DNA of 64,000 nt. Origin: a virus. The notes below the pieces were generated by a model that saw only the letters and a program-made list of their open reading frames with translations, searched no databases and was not told the origin of the DNA. The position numbers and the translations under genes are program-made. Positions 7,085 to 13,249 of the stretch are shown here, one piece after another. The stretch spans positions 1-64,000 of the IMG/VR virus record IMGVR_UViG_3300017971_000280; one strand, 5' to 3'. How positions within the stretch are numbered: the stretch's first letter is position 1; the number at the start of each line of letters is the position of its first letter.

Positions 7085-7495
7085 TCATTTAGCCTTGACA
7101 CCAATGAGCTTTCCAGAGTTTACCTCTACGCCGTAGATTTCCTCTGGATTGTCGGCTTTCTTCAAGAACATCCTTACAGATTTTGGTGTTTTGAAAGCTT
7201 TGATGGTGCGTGCTGTGCCTTCTTCTTTTACCTGGTATGGAGTAAGATTGTGAACCGTACCAGTTAAGACTCTAGGCTCGGCTCTGAAGTAATGCTTGTG
7301 CTCAACACAATGTGGACATAAATCCCACTCTAGGAATGGGCTAAGTCCTCTGGTCTTGCAGAAGCATCTGCTCTGCCGCATCCAACCTTCACCGTCATAG
7401 CGAATGTCGGCTACGTCTTGTGCTCCACGTGACGGACACACGTTATTGAAATAGAAGCCGTCACAGTGGAATGTCTCTTGCTTCTTCCTAGCCAT
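7085..7495 (-). CDS. Cys- and His-rich hypothetical protein, 136 aa
   Basis: First gene of the leftward block, downstream of the promoter at 7531-7559, with AAAGGAGAGC before the ATG. Cys and His residues are concentrated in the first 70 residues (FHCDGFY, NVCP, RCFCKTRG, LCPHCVEHKHYF), suggesting one or two zinc sites. The C-terminal half is basic and beta-rich. Its position as the first early gene suggests an early takeover or regulatory role, but that is inference. Confidence 0.6.
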   Translation of the reverse strand: MARKKQETFHCDGFYFNNVCPSRGAQDVADIRYDGEGWMRQSRCFCKTRGLSPFLEWDLCPHCVEHKHYFRAEPRVLTGTVHNLTPYQVKEEGTARTIKAFKTPKSVRMFLKKADNPEEIYGVEVNSGKLIGVKAK

Positions 7496-7530
7496 TCTGC
7501 TCTCCTTTCCATAGTATTCCCACTATTAAG

Positions 7531-7559
7531 ATCTTAGCACAAGCCTAGAAATATGTCAA
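7531..7559 (-). promoter_or_regulatory. Main leftward early promoter candidate
   Basis: On the minus strand: TTGACA (7559-7554), 17-bp spacer, TAAGAT (7536-7531). The spacer and -10 read CTAGGCTTGTGCTAAGATCT, almost identical to the divergent rightward promoter at 8137-8165. This shared block is not found in the other promoters and may be an operator. Confidence 0.8.
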
Positions 7560-8136
7560 GTGTTTTGTTTGGCAGAGATCAAGTGAAGTGGCTCTGTTCT
7601 ACAACACGGCATTGGCTCAGAATGGGTGGGTGTGCTTTGGTTTATAGTCTGTTATCTCACTATACTATATACAAGGCACACACTATACTATTACTTGGAC
7701 ATTGGCTTCATAGAATACGCTAGGTGTAAACAGAGAATAGAACAAGGGTAGAGTCAAGAATGGCACGCAGAACACAGGTAGAACAGTAACGTTTCTCTCA
7801 TGTTCAGCAAACTTTTCAAAGTTGCCGCCTTGTCATGTTCAGCATATGGCACAGAGTATGTTCAGCGTAATGGCTTCCTTGTGTTTTGTATAGTATAGTA
7901 GTGGTATTATTGCCTAGCGGTAATACAAGAAAGGAATGCCACCACCCACCCTGCTGTTCAGCTTAACGGCTGTTTTGCCATACTTAACGTTCTGTTCAGA
8001 AAAACGTGCCATGACCTGCTGTTCTATACTACGGCACTATTGCCATTATTTATTTGCGGCAATTTTGCCACTGGCATTATTGCCTCACATCTCTAAAGTA
8101 CCGCACTACGGATTTTATTCCGCCATAAGAAAACAC
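7560..8136. other. Non-coding divergent control region
   Basis: About 580 bp between two divergent promoters with no convincing gene. It contains TGTTCAGC repeats (7801, 7836, 7859, 7955) and CGGC...TTGCC dyads in its right half, a GTATTA/TAATAC inverted repeat at about 7905-7926, and AT-rich stretches such as TATACTATATAC. This is where transcription changes direction. An origin of replication or operator region is the natural reading, by inference. Confidence 0.6.
7954..8124 (+). repeat. 27-bp repeat array with CGGC-N5-TTGCC dyads, array 1
   Basis: Two full 27-bp units (7954-7980, 8019-8045) start CTGTTC and end GGC-N5/6-TTGCCA. The internal imperfect palindrome CGGCnnTnTTGCC occurs at 7967, 8032 and 8057, as TGGCATTATTGCC at 8072, and as a looser form at 8107-8124. 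A further copy is at 7902-7914. The copies are not equally spaced. Confidence 0.75.
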
Positions 8137-8165
8137 TTGACAAAATCCTAGGCTTGTGCTATGAT
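8137..8165 (+). promoter_or_regulatory. Main rightward early promoter candidate
   Basis: TTGACA (8137-8142), 17-bp spacer, TATGAT (8160-8165), with CTAGGCTTGTGCTATGATCT across the spacer and -10, matching the leftward promoter at 7531-7559. Predicted transcription starts near 8172, three bases before the ATG of the GIY-YIG gene. Confidence 0.85.
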
Positions 8166-8174
8166 CTAGGTAGC

Positions 8175-8507
8175 ATGAATAAAGTAAATAATGATAACGC
8201 TCCAAGTGAAGTCTATATTCTACACTTCCAGTCACCCTACTGGACACGCTGTAGACACTATGTAGGGTATACCACTAGAGACGTAGAGACTAGAGTCTCA
8301 GAGCATCGCTCTGGTAAAGGCTCGCTTTTAGTCAACTACGCTCACAACAAGAAGGGCATTGACTTTGTTGTGGGACTTGTGGAGCAATTCGCAACACGTA
8401 AGCTTGCAAGGTGGCGTGAGAAACAACTCAAGAGAGAAGGACACTTATCACGCCATTGCAAAATATGTCAGGAAAGGAGAGCCGATGATGGAAATTGTCA
8501 TGAGTAA
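8175..8507 (+). CDS. GIY-YIG nuclease domain protein, 110 aa
   Basis: Single-domain GIY-YIG nuclease. The signature reads EVYILHFQSP, then HYVGYTTRDVETRVSEHRSG: the Y-I and Y-V-G elements, the catalytic Arg, and His and Gly at the usual spacing. Later come ATRKLARWREKQLK and a small CKICQERR turn. Proteins of this size resemble UvrC/Slx1-type domains and phage homing nucleases; without a DNA-binding tail, homing is less sure. I start at 8175 because an upstream in-frame ATG at 8154 lies inside the promoter. The mRNA leader would be about three bases, so translation may be leaderless. Confidence 0.85.
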   Translation: MNKVNNDNAPSEVYILHFQSPYWTRCRHYVGYTTRDVETRVSEHRSGKGSLLVNYAHNKKGIDFVVGLVEQFATRKLARWREKQLKREGHLSRHCKICQERRADDGNCHE

Positions 8508-8637
8508 GGACAAAGAGACGCCAGGTGCGGTAAGGTACAGTGATGGCGAAAACCATAACATTTACCTCCGCAAATCAGAAGCGGCTGAGATGGGTAATCC
8601 CGAATCGGTCAAGGTAACCATCGAACCTGAGAAGTAG
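8485..8637 (+). CDS. Hypothetical protein, 50 aa
   Basis: ATG at 8485 with AAAGGAG seven bases upstream (a second ATG follows at once). It overlaps the end of the nuclease gene by 23 nt. The pattern GAVRYSDGENHNIYLRKSE followed by a beta strand could be a small swapped-hairpin (AbrB-like) or beta-barrel fold, but that is only a visual impression. A longer frame opening at 8359 lacks a ribosome site. Confidence 0.55.
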   Translation: MMEIVMSKDKETPGAVRYSDGENHNIYLRKSEAAEMGNPESVKVTIEPEK

Positions 8638-8673
8638 CTCAGGCAAAAATAAACGAAAGGAGTTAAAAAGCCG

Positions 8674-8943
8674 ATGAGCAGGGCGAAAGACCGAGCCAGA
8701 GCAGAGTCGGGACTAATCTTCAGAGATGGGCATTTAGTCAACAAAGAAGATTGGTACAAGGCACATCCAACCAGAGCACAACTTCAGGCACAGGTTGATG
8801 AAGCTGTCCACGCTGAGATGGCGAGGAAGGAAAAGGCAAAGAATATCCCTTCTCGCTATTATTGTACTGCCTGTAGGAAGCACCACATCAAAACTTCAAA
8901 GGTCGGCACTGAGCACATGAATTTTTATCTTGAGGAGGCATAA
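8674..8943 (+). CDS. Hypothetical protein, 89 aa, with CxxC-type site
   Basis: ATG with AAAGGAG about 15 nt upstream. The product is basic and helical over residues 25-55, then has RYYCTACRKHHIKTSK, a short Cys/His motif that could bind zinc with the neighbouring His residues. It ends three bases before the next start. No family recognised. Confidence 0.6.
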   Translation: MSRAKDRARAESGLIFRDGHLVNKEDWYKAHPTRAQLQAQVDEAVHAEMARKEKAKNIPSRYYCTACRKHHIKTSKVGTEHMNFYLEEA

Positions 8944-8945
8944 TC

Positions 8946-9191
8946 TTGTTTACCAACGAATTGAAAAAAGGCGACAAAGTTAGACTCCGCAATGGATGGG
9001 ATGCCAAGCTTGAGGATAACATGAAAGGCAACACCAGACTTTGCACAGTCTACGGCTTCTGCACTGAGATGGGTAGTGTGTATTCCCATGACATCATGTG
9101 GAAGCAAAATGAAGACGGCTCAACAACTCCGATAGAACACACGCCAGCACAGCTCAAGCTCAAGGAACGTTGTGCGGCGATGGGGTTTTAG
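8946..9191 (+). CDS. Small beta-barrel-like hypothetical protein, 81 aa
   Basis: TTG start, supported by GAGGAGG upstream. The N-terminus reads LKKGDKVRLRNGWDAKLED, a typical SH3-like or KOW-type opening strand and turn. The rest includes TRLCTVYGF and a charged C-terminal helix. Phages commonly encode such small barrels; the function is unknown. Confidence 0.6.
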   Translation: MFTNELKKGDKVRLRNGWDAKLEDNMKGNTRLCTVYGFCTEMGSVYSHDIMWKQNEDGSTTPIEHTPAQLKLKERCAAMGF

Positions 9192-9192
9192 T

Positions 9193-9276
9193 GTGGAGGC
9201 ATTGGCATTTGCAATATTTATCGGAGTCTTTATCGGCGTTGTAGTAGTTGAGTCAAAGAGGCGGAACAAGTGGTAG
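9193..9276 (+). CDS. Possible 27-residue membrane peptide
   Basis: GTG-started frame encoding a hydrophobic stretch (LAFAIFIGVFIGVVVV) followed by a basic end (SKRRNKW), the profile of a single-span membrane peptide. The ribosome site is weak, and it begins two bases after the preceding stop. The amino-acid pattern is the main support. Confidence 0.35.
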   Translation: MEALAFAIFIGVFIGVVVVESKRRNKW

Positions 9277-9379
9277 GTGACCGTTCAGCAAGACGGCACG
9301 CAGAAAGGGGGTGATTAACGGCTACAAGTAAAAGCTGAAGAGCAGAACTGATTGGCTTTATTAAATTATTAGACATAGG

Positions 9380-9404
9380 AGAAAGCGGGCATGGCTCGCT
9401 TTCT
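9380..9404 (+). terminator. Probable rho-independent terminator
   Basis: Perfectly pairing 11-bp stem with one G-T wobble: AGAAAGCGGGC (9380-9390), loop ATG, GCTCGCTTTCT (9394-9404), followed by a pyrimidine-rich TCTGTTCTG. It would end the transcript of the genes at 8175-9276. Confidence 0.6.
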
Positions 9405-9405
9405 T

Positions 9406-9597
9406 CTGTTCTGTATTATGGCTACTTTGCCAGAAAGGCAACTTCTGTTCAGTTTATTTTGCCATAATTTTTATTTACGGCATTTTTGCCCAAGATCTGA
9501 GGCTCTTGGCGGTTCAGCATATTCTGCCACTATTGCACTTTACATAACGGCGATTTTGCCTACTTTACATAACGTTGCCGATTACGGCACTATTGCC
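9406..9597 (+). repeat. 27-bp repeat array, array 2
   Basis: Second array of the same repeat family as at 7954-8124. One full 27-bp unit is at 9406-9432, a shortened one starts at 9445 (CTGTTCAG to TTTTGCCA), and the CGGC...TTGCC dyad occurs at 9478, 9548 and 9585, with a T-G-G-C variant at 9419. It lies just after the terminator and before the promoter at 9670. Confidence 0.75.
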
Positions 9598-9669
9598 GCA
9601 TATGTAGGAAAGCGTAAGCATAGGACTAAAGTACCATGTAAAATAATGTAAAAAAAGTGATAAAAACAC

Positions 9670-9698
9670 TTGACAAACATAAAATAATCCTTTATGAT
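9670..9698 (+). promoter_or_regulatory. Rightward sigma70-like promoter
   Basis: TTGACA (9670-9675), 17-bp spacer, TATGAT (9693-9698), followed by CTAGATG. Its -10 and downstream bases (TATGATCTAG) match the promoter at 8160. It drives 9906-10535 after a leader of about 200 nt. Confidence 0.75.
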
Positions 9699-9905
9699 CT
9701 AGATGTAAGCTAAAATAAAATATAAGGTTAGGATATGAATTGAATAAAAAAGCTAGGTGTAAAGCAAAAAGTAAGCACCATAAATCAGAGCTAGAATAAC
9801 TAGCAATGCTGGAAGTGAGGTAACCAGCAAGGGATATTGAGACAATACCCTAAAAAGCACTAACAAAAGTGTAACAGTCTTAAAATAAAATTGTGAGGTA
9901 ATAAC
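9699..9905 (+). other. Long untranslated leader with a possible 19-codon peptide
   Basis: A/T-rich leader without a recognised riboswitch. A TTG-started frame at 9740-9799 after AAGGTTAGGA would encode a 19-residue, strongly basic peptide (KKARCKAKSKHHKSELE). The phrase TAAAATAAAAT occurs near both ends of the leader and again at 10590-10600, before the next gene. I see no clear attenuator hairpin. Confidence 0.3.
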
Positions 9906-10535
9906 GTGGTAGACAACAATACCAAAACTGGAATATCACCATCAACACTAGGTCGTGAGCGTAAACGGTATTTTGAGATGTCACAGCTTGACGGTGTGAC
10001 TAAAAAGCAAGTGGAAGCACAAATGCGACTTGACGCTAAACGCTACGCTAAAAAGCTGAATAAACCAATCAGCTTTGAGGATTACAAAGCTGATATTGAG
10101 ACACTCCCACAGCGTAGCAATAGCGGAAAGCGTGAAGCTGACAAGCTAACACGTGACACGCTTATACTTGAGACGCAAGAGCTAAACGCTGTCAATAACC
10201 TTGCTATACTCTCACATCGTGGTGAGGTAACCTTGACGGATGCTGACAAAGTGAAAGCTTTTGACGCAATGGGTGAGCGTGGAGACACGTTAGCAAGTCA
10301 CATGAATACCGCTTTTGATGGTGTGAAAGCACTAACCATGATACACGCACCAGATAACTTGCTTTGTGTCCACATTGCAGGTTGGGAAGATGGTAGCAAA
10401 AATTACCGCTTTCAATACGCACCTCGTAAACTTCCCATAACCAAACGCTCAGGATACCGTGACGATAGCTTTACCGCACCAGTGTATAACGTCAATCCTA
10501 CTCCAGAGACGGAAGCACCACCAGCGGAAAGCTAA
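9906..10535 (+). CDS. Hypothetical protein, 209 aa
   Basis: GTG start with GTGAGGT upstream. The product is soluble and charged; the first 70 residues are basic and helical (GRERKRYFEMSQLDG, AKRYAKKLNK). The central region has MNTAFDGVKALTM and then a beta-rich CVHIAGWEDGSKNYRFQYA. The last 20 residues are Pro, Glu and Ser rich and probably disordered. It is the first gene of its own transcript and may be highly expressed, given its simple promoter. No family recognised. Confidence 0.65.
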   Translation: MVDNNTKTGISPSTLGRERKRYFEMSQLDGVTKKQVEAQMRLDAKRYAKKLNKPISFEDYKADIETLPQRSNSGKREADKLTRDTLILETQELNAVNNLAILSHRGEVTLTDADKVKAFDAMGERGDTLASHMNTAFDGVKALTMIHAPDNLLCVHIAGWEDGSKNYRFQYAPRKLPITKRSGYRDDSFTAPVYNVNPTPETEAPPAES

Positions 10536-10618
10536 CCAGCTTGTCAATATTCTGCTAGTCTTTAAGACGTTAAAATTAAGACTAGCACAATAAAATAAAA
10601 TTGGAGGTACTTAACATA

Positions 10619-10759
10619 ATGTGTGAGAAGTGCGGGCGAAAGAATTGTCCTATACTAAACAAAACGGAATGCCCTATATATCAATTATGGGCAGAGGCAG
10701 AAGAGCTAGACAATAGCAAGGCAAGGCTACTGGCTGAGGCGGAGGCGATAGTAAAATGA
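10619..10759 (+). CDS. Small zinc-finger-like protein, 46 aa
   Basis: ATG with GGAGGT 11 nt upstream; its TGA overlaps the next ATG (ATGA). The first 20 residues contain CEKCGRKNCPILNKTECP, four Cys suited to one zinc ion, followed by a helix rich in Ala and Glu. Too small to assign a role. Confidence 0.6.
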   Translation: MCEKCGRKNCPILNKTECPIYQLWAEAEELDNSKARLLAEAEAIVK

Positions 10760-11025
10760 TACATAATATAATGAGTATGAACGAACTAGAAAAAACACTA
10801 GCACACAAGCCGAAGCCTACAAGTGAGACAACCAAAAAAGCAATTTTATTTTTACGTGGGCTTGATAGTGAGCACGCCCATAAATTCACACTAGATAACT
10901 ACATTGAAGCCGATGCCTTGACGGCTCACTATAGGTCAATAGCATATAGGTATAATGTACCCGCCAAAGTTAGCAAGCGTGATAATGTTGTATATGTATG
11001 GAAGCCTAGAGCCTATGAGTGCTAA
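10756..11025 (+). CDS. Hypothetical protein, 89 aa
   Basis: Translationally coupled to the 46-residue gene through an ATGA overlap. The product is basic, with an N-terminal helix, then DNYIEADALTAHYRSIAYRY and a C-terminal hairpin ending VVYVWKPRAYEC. The layout of helix followed by a short beta-hairpin suggests a small winged-helix-like domain, but I cannot confirm this. Confidence 0.55.
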   Translation: MIHNIMSMNELEKTLAHKPKPTSETTKKAILFLRGLDSEHAHKFTLDNYIEADALTAHYRSIAYRYNVPAKVSKRDNVVYVWKPRAYEC

Positions 11026-11157
11026 CTTGACATAACATTGCAATCCCGTAGCCCCCGCCCACTTTACATAAAAAACGGGCGTCCAAGCCACGAATTGCGA
11101 TGTTGTGTTGGATCTATTAGTCTAGAAGATTTTTGAAAGTTGCCTCCTGACTACGCT

Positions 11158-11206
11158 AAACACCTACTGGAAAATGTAGAGCTAATACTCATCGAAATAG
11201 GTGTTT
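11158..11206 (+). repeat. 9-bp inverted repeat in an intergenic region
   Basis: AAACACCTA (11158-11166) and TAGGTGTTT (11198-11206) pair perfectly across a 31-nt loop, in the 260-bp gap 11026-11286. There is no T tract after it. The same gap holds CGCCC/GGGCG arms at about 11056-11083. These could be operator or RNA structures before the promoter at 11214. Confidence 0.5.
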
Positions 11207-11213
11207 CACTGGA

Positions 11214-11242
11214 TAGACAACTATACATCTATATGGTATAAT
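11214..11242 (+). promoter_or_regulatory. Rightward sigma70-like promoter
   Basis: TAGACA (11214-11219), 17-bp spacer, TATAAT (11237-11242) preceded by TATGG and followed by TAAAGTAGAGG, the same frame of bases as in the promoters at 11516 and 60067. It drives the small membrane protein at 11287. Confidence 0.8.
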
Positions 11243-11286
11243 TAAAGTAGAGGTGAGGAGAGGAACGTAACCCAGGAGGTGTGCTG

Positions 11287-11451
11287 ATGGATATTTTAAT
11301 TATCATTGCTCTAGTTATTGCAATACCAGTTATTCTGTTTCCTGCGGCTTTTGTTTGGTACTTAAACATCAGTGGTATCTTGACCGTACTTAAACACAGC
11401 GTTATCAAACATAGAGTTAGGGAAGCTAGACGTAAAGCTGTACATGCGTAA
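11287..11451 (+). CDS. Small single-span membrane protein, 54 aa
   Basis: ATG with AGGAGGTG upstream, placed between its own promoter and its own terminator, so it is a one-gene transcript. Residues 2-26 are hydrophobic (ILIIIALVIAIPVILFPAAF), then a short linker and a strongly basic tail (KHRVREARRKAVHA). A one-helix protein with a basic cytoplasmic tail could be a membrane effector such as a superinfection-exclusion or holin-like peptide. The family is unknown and these are guesses. Confidence 0.65.
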   Translation: MDILIIIALVIAIPVILFPAAFVWYLNISGILTVLKHSVIKHRVREARRKAVHA

Positions 11452-11457
11452 CAGCGT

Positions 11458-11492
11458 GGGGGCGGAGTATTTATTTGCTTCGTCCCCTTTTT
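11458..11492 (+). terminator. Rho-independent terminator
   Basis: Ten-pair stem GGGGGCGGAG (11458-11467) with CTTCGTCCCC (11478-11487), including two G-T pairs, a 10-nt loop and a run of T directly after. It ends the membrane-protein transcript. Confidence 0.85.
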
Positions 11493-11515
11493 GTTAAAAG
11501 ACCTGTTAAAAAGGC

Positions 11516-11544
11516 TTGACAACTCCATGTTCATGTGGTATAAT
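11516..11544 (+). promoter_or_regulatory. Rightward sigma70-like promoter
   Basis: GGCTTGACAACT start, 17-bp spacer, TATAAT (11539-11544) with TGTGG before it and AGAGG shortly after. Same class as 14704, 60067 and 60174. Confidence 0.9.
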
Positions 11545-11561
11545 ATATATAGAGGTGAGAA

Positions 11562-11747
11562 ATGGATAAATACCATGTTCATATTTACATTGTTCAAGCT
11601 TTAGCTGAGGTGGGGGTTGATGCTTGTGACCCTGTTCAAGCTAAAGAGTTAGCTTTGGAGCAAGTTAAGAGTCTACCATTTGGTAAACCTGATTGTCATT
11701 GCATCGCTATTGCTTTCAGAGAGGTTGAGGATGAAAACAATTTATAG
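11562..11747 (+). CDS. Hypothetical protein, 61 aa
   Basis: ATG with AGAGGTGAG five bases upstream, about 12 nt after the predicted transcription start. The product begins with a beta strand (YHVHIYIVQ) and ends in strand and charged tail (CHCIAIAFREVEDEN). The ferredoxin-like arrangement is only suggestive. It overlaps the next gene by 17 nt. Confidence 0.6.
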   Translation: MDKYHVHIYIVQALAEVGVDACDPVQAKELALEQVKSLPFGKPDCHCIAIAFREVEDENNL

Positions 11748-12153
11748 TGAAGGTGCATTTGGAGAACCATATCGGATTGAAGTCAGTGATGACCTTCTTC
11801 ATGAGGTTAGGTCTGCTCAACGTATGCTAAGAATGCTTCCTTGGAATGGTGAGATGTTCTTACCTGTTCCTATCACTCCTCTAAGCGTAGATAAAAAGCT
11901 CAATGCTGAGATAGTGGTGGGGAAGAGGTTGGTGTCTATTTGTATTGAAGGTCCAGAAGGACGTGAGTCCTTATTGGATGGTTTGGATAACTTACTTGAA
12001 ATACCAGACATATATTTGAGCAGAGCGTTCGAATTTGACCTGAATGAGCATATGTTTAGTTTAATACCACGTGACATAGACGTGATAGCTACTTGGAAGG
12101 AACTTAAACGTAAGAAATTAGAAAATTTCGAAGATAATTGCGATTTTTCCTAA
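11731..12153 (+). CDS. Hypothetical acidic protein, 140 aa
   Basis: I start at MKTIYSEG (11731) because GAGGTTGAGG lies just before it; the longer frame from 11680 begins inside the previous gene without a ribosome site. The product is acidic, with alternating strands and helices (DGLDNLLEIPDIYLSRAFE) and a Lys-rich C-terminal helix. No recognised domain. Confidence 0.6.
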   Translation: MKTIYSEGAFGEPYRIEVSDDLLHEVRSAQRMLRMLPWNGEMFLPVPITPLSVDKKLNAEIVVGKRLVSICIEGPEGRESLLDGLDNLLEIPDIYLSRAFEFDLNEHMFSLIPRDIDVIATWKELKRKKLENFEDNCDFS

Positions 12154-12174
12154 TTTTATTGGTATTTAAACGGT

Positions 12175-12220
12175 AAAAAAGTGGTCTAATGTACCACAAA
12201 GCGTTAGTGATCGATCAGGG
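12175..12220 (+). promoter_or_regulatory. 46-bp composite element, copy 1, before the tmRNA
   Basis: AAAAAAGTGGTCTAATG (12175-12191), ten unlike bases, then CGTTAGTGATCGATCAGGG (12202-12220). The same two blocks with the same 10-bp gap occur at 34847-34892, with 35 of 36 block positions equal. It contains the perfect palindrome TGATCGATCA with two GATC sites. It lies 16 bp before the tmRNA gene. A phage-specific promoter or operator is likely by inference. Confidence 0.65.
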
Positions 12221-12236
12221 GATGTTCATAACGTTC

Positions 12237-12584
12237 GGGGGTGCGTGGATTCGACAGGGTGTTGAGTATAGATATAAGCAGGTAGTTATGGTACAACTAT
12301 AAAGACCGAAAAAAATAAGTGCAGAACTTAAATTATTCGTAGTCCTAGAAGAAGGATTACTCTTCTTAAACGATGAAGCTGAGGTCGTTAAAGAAGACCG
12401 TTTCTCAGCAGAACCAGTTGAAGCTCTGGCAACTGTCTAGAGAAATCTAGAAAACCTTAGAGTTACACTCCTTACCCTCTTTTCCATTCAGGTGAGTAAA
12501 GTGTATGCTTAGGAATGGAATAAACCTGTAGAAAATATTTATATAGATATTCTGGACAGGGAGTTCGACCCTCCCTCACCTCCA
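12237..12584 (+). ncRNA. ssrA: Transfer-messenger RNA (tmRNA)
   Basis: tmRNA rescues stalled ribosomes and adds a degradation tag. The 5' end GGGGGTG pairs with CACCTCC (12577-12583) in a 7-bp acceptor stem, followed by discriminator A. The 5' D-like segment has GGATTCGACAGGG. The T arm is GGGAG-TTCGACC-CTCCC (12559-12575). CCA is not encoded. A pseudoknot-like pair GGT..TTAT / ATAA..ACC lies before an A-rich stretch and the likely resume codon GCA at 12321-12323, 85 nt from the 5' end as usual. From there the frame stays open for 39 codons to TAG at 12438-12440, ending EALATV, far longer than the usual 8-35. The tag reading is uncertain; the RNA call is not. Confidence 0.93.
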
Positions 12585-12659
12585 CAAAGGCAACGCTTGG
12601 TATAGTACGGTATGGTAATATGCTGTCGTTAACCTTCAATTACGGTAATGGAGACGACC

Positions 12660-12845
12660 ATGCGTAAGTTGTATAAGATGCGTTGCAAAAACAAGAATTG
12701 TAAAGTCGAAGGTGGTTACCAGTATTACTATGAGGGAGAATCCTATGAATATGAGAGATGTCCCATATGCGGTTACGGAGCACCTTTTTTAGAATTCGTG
12801 GAGAGGATAATACGTGAAATCAAGACAAGTTATAATACAAGATGA
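12660..12845 (+). CDS. Small zinc-ribbon protein, 61 aa
   Basis: I use the ATG at 12660 with GGAG six bases upstream rather than an ATG 12 nt earlier. The pattern MRCKNKNCKVEGG ... YERCPICGYG gives two Cys pairs about 20 residues apart, a rubredoxin-like zinc ribbon. It is first in a run of Cys-containing small genes after the tmRNA. Probably nucleic-acid or protein binding. Confidence 0.6.
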   Translation: MRKLYKMRCKNKNCKVEGGYQYYYEGESYEYERCPICGYGAPFLEFVERIIREIKTSYNTR

Positions 12846-13050
12846 TTGTGAAGAACCGCATGAGTCGTTCTGGTGTGACGCTACCAACTGTGATGATTGT
12901 GTACTGAGATTTCAGTGTTTTACATCTCGTTCTGAAACAATTATCGTTACCTTTCCATTAGAAACCATTGATGAAGAGATAAAAAAGGTTAACGCACAAA
13001 AATGGAGATTAAGGGATGGAAGCTCAAAGTATAGGCAAGCTCGTGTGTGA
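12814..13050 (+). CDS. Cys-rich hypothetical protein, 78 aa
   Basis: GTG start with GAGAGGA upstream, overlapping the previous gene by 32 nt. Residues 21-36 have CDATNCDDCVLRFQCF, a Cys spacing similar to the following gene (CDKCPFRFQCYTQRECC), so the two may be diverged copies. The rest is a charged helix and basic tail. Function unknown. Confidence 0.55.
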   Translation: MKSRQVIIQDDCEEPHESFWCDATNCDDCVLRFQCFTSRSETIIVTFPLETIDEEIKKVNAQKWRLRDGSSKYRQARV

Positions 13051-13204
13051 TAAATGTCCGTTCAGGTTTCAATGTTATACTCAACGTGAGTGCTGTCAGC
13101 TTACGACTGATGTTTTTATGAATTTTACTCCTGAACAGCGAGAAGAGATGCACATACTTAAAGCGAAAAAACAGGGACGCTACTTCCCGAATAGAGCGGA
13201 TTAG
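13016..13204 (+). CDS. Cys-rich hypothetical protein, 62 aa
   Basis: ATG at 13016 after GGAGATTAAGGG, overlapping the previous gene by 35 nt. CDKCPFRFQCYTQRECC lies at residues 11-27, like the motif in its neighbour, then an Asp/Phe/Thr-Pro segment and a basic helix. Possible zinc-binding or redox-active protein. No known family. Confidence 0.55.
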   Translation: MEAQSIGKLVCDKCPFRFQCYTQRECCQLTTDVFMNFTPEQREEMHILKAKKQGRYFPNRAD

Positions 13205-13249
13205 TCCGCTAGGTGTCGGGAGAATATATGGGCGGACCCGACTGGACCA

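Noticed and set aside
7936-8151. Open frame of 71 codons across the first repeat array
   Set aside because: It also exists only because the repeat is a multiple of three bases. No proper ribosome site, and it ends inside the rightward promoter.
9391-9651. Open frame of 86 codons with an AGGAG upstream
   Set aside because: Its ATG is the loop of a likely terminator stem, and it runs through the 27-bp repeat array, whose unit length keeps the frame open. The product would be an odd mixture of Leu, Cys and Phe repeats.
11027-11055. TTGACA at 11027
   Set aside because: There is no -10-like hexamer at 16-18 bp (bases are GC-rich), unlike the other promoters.
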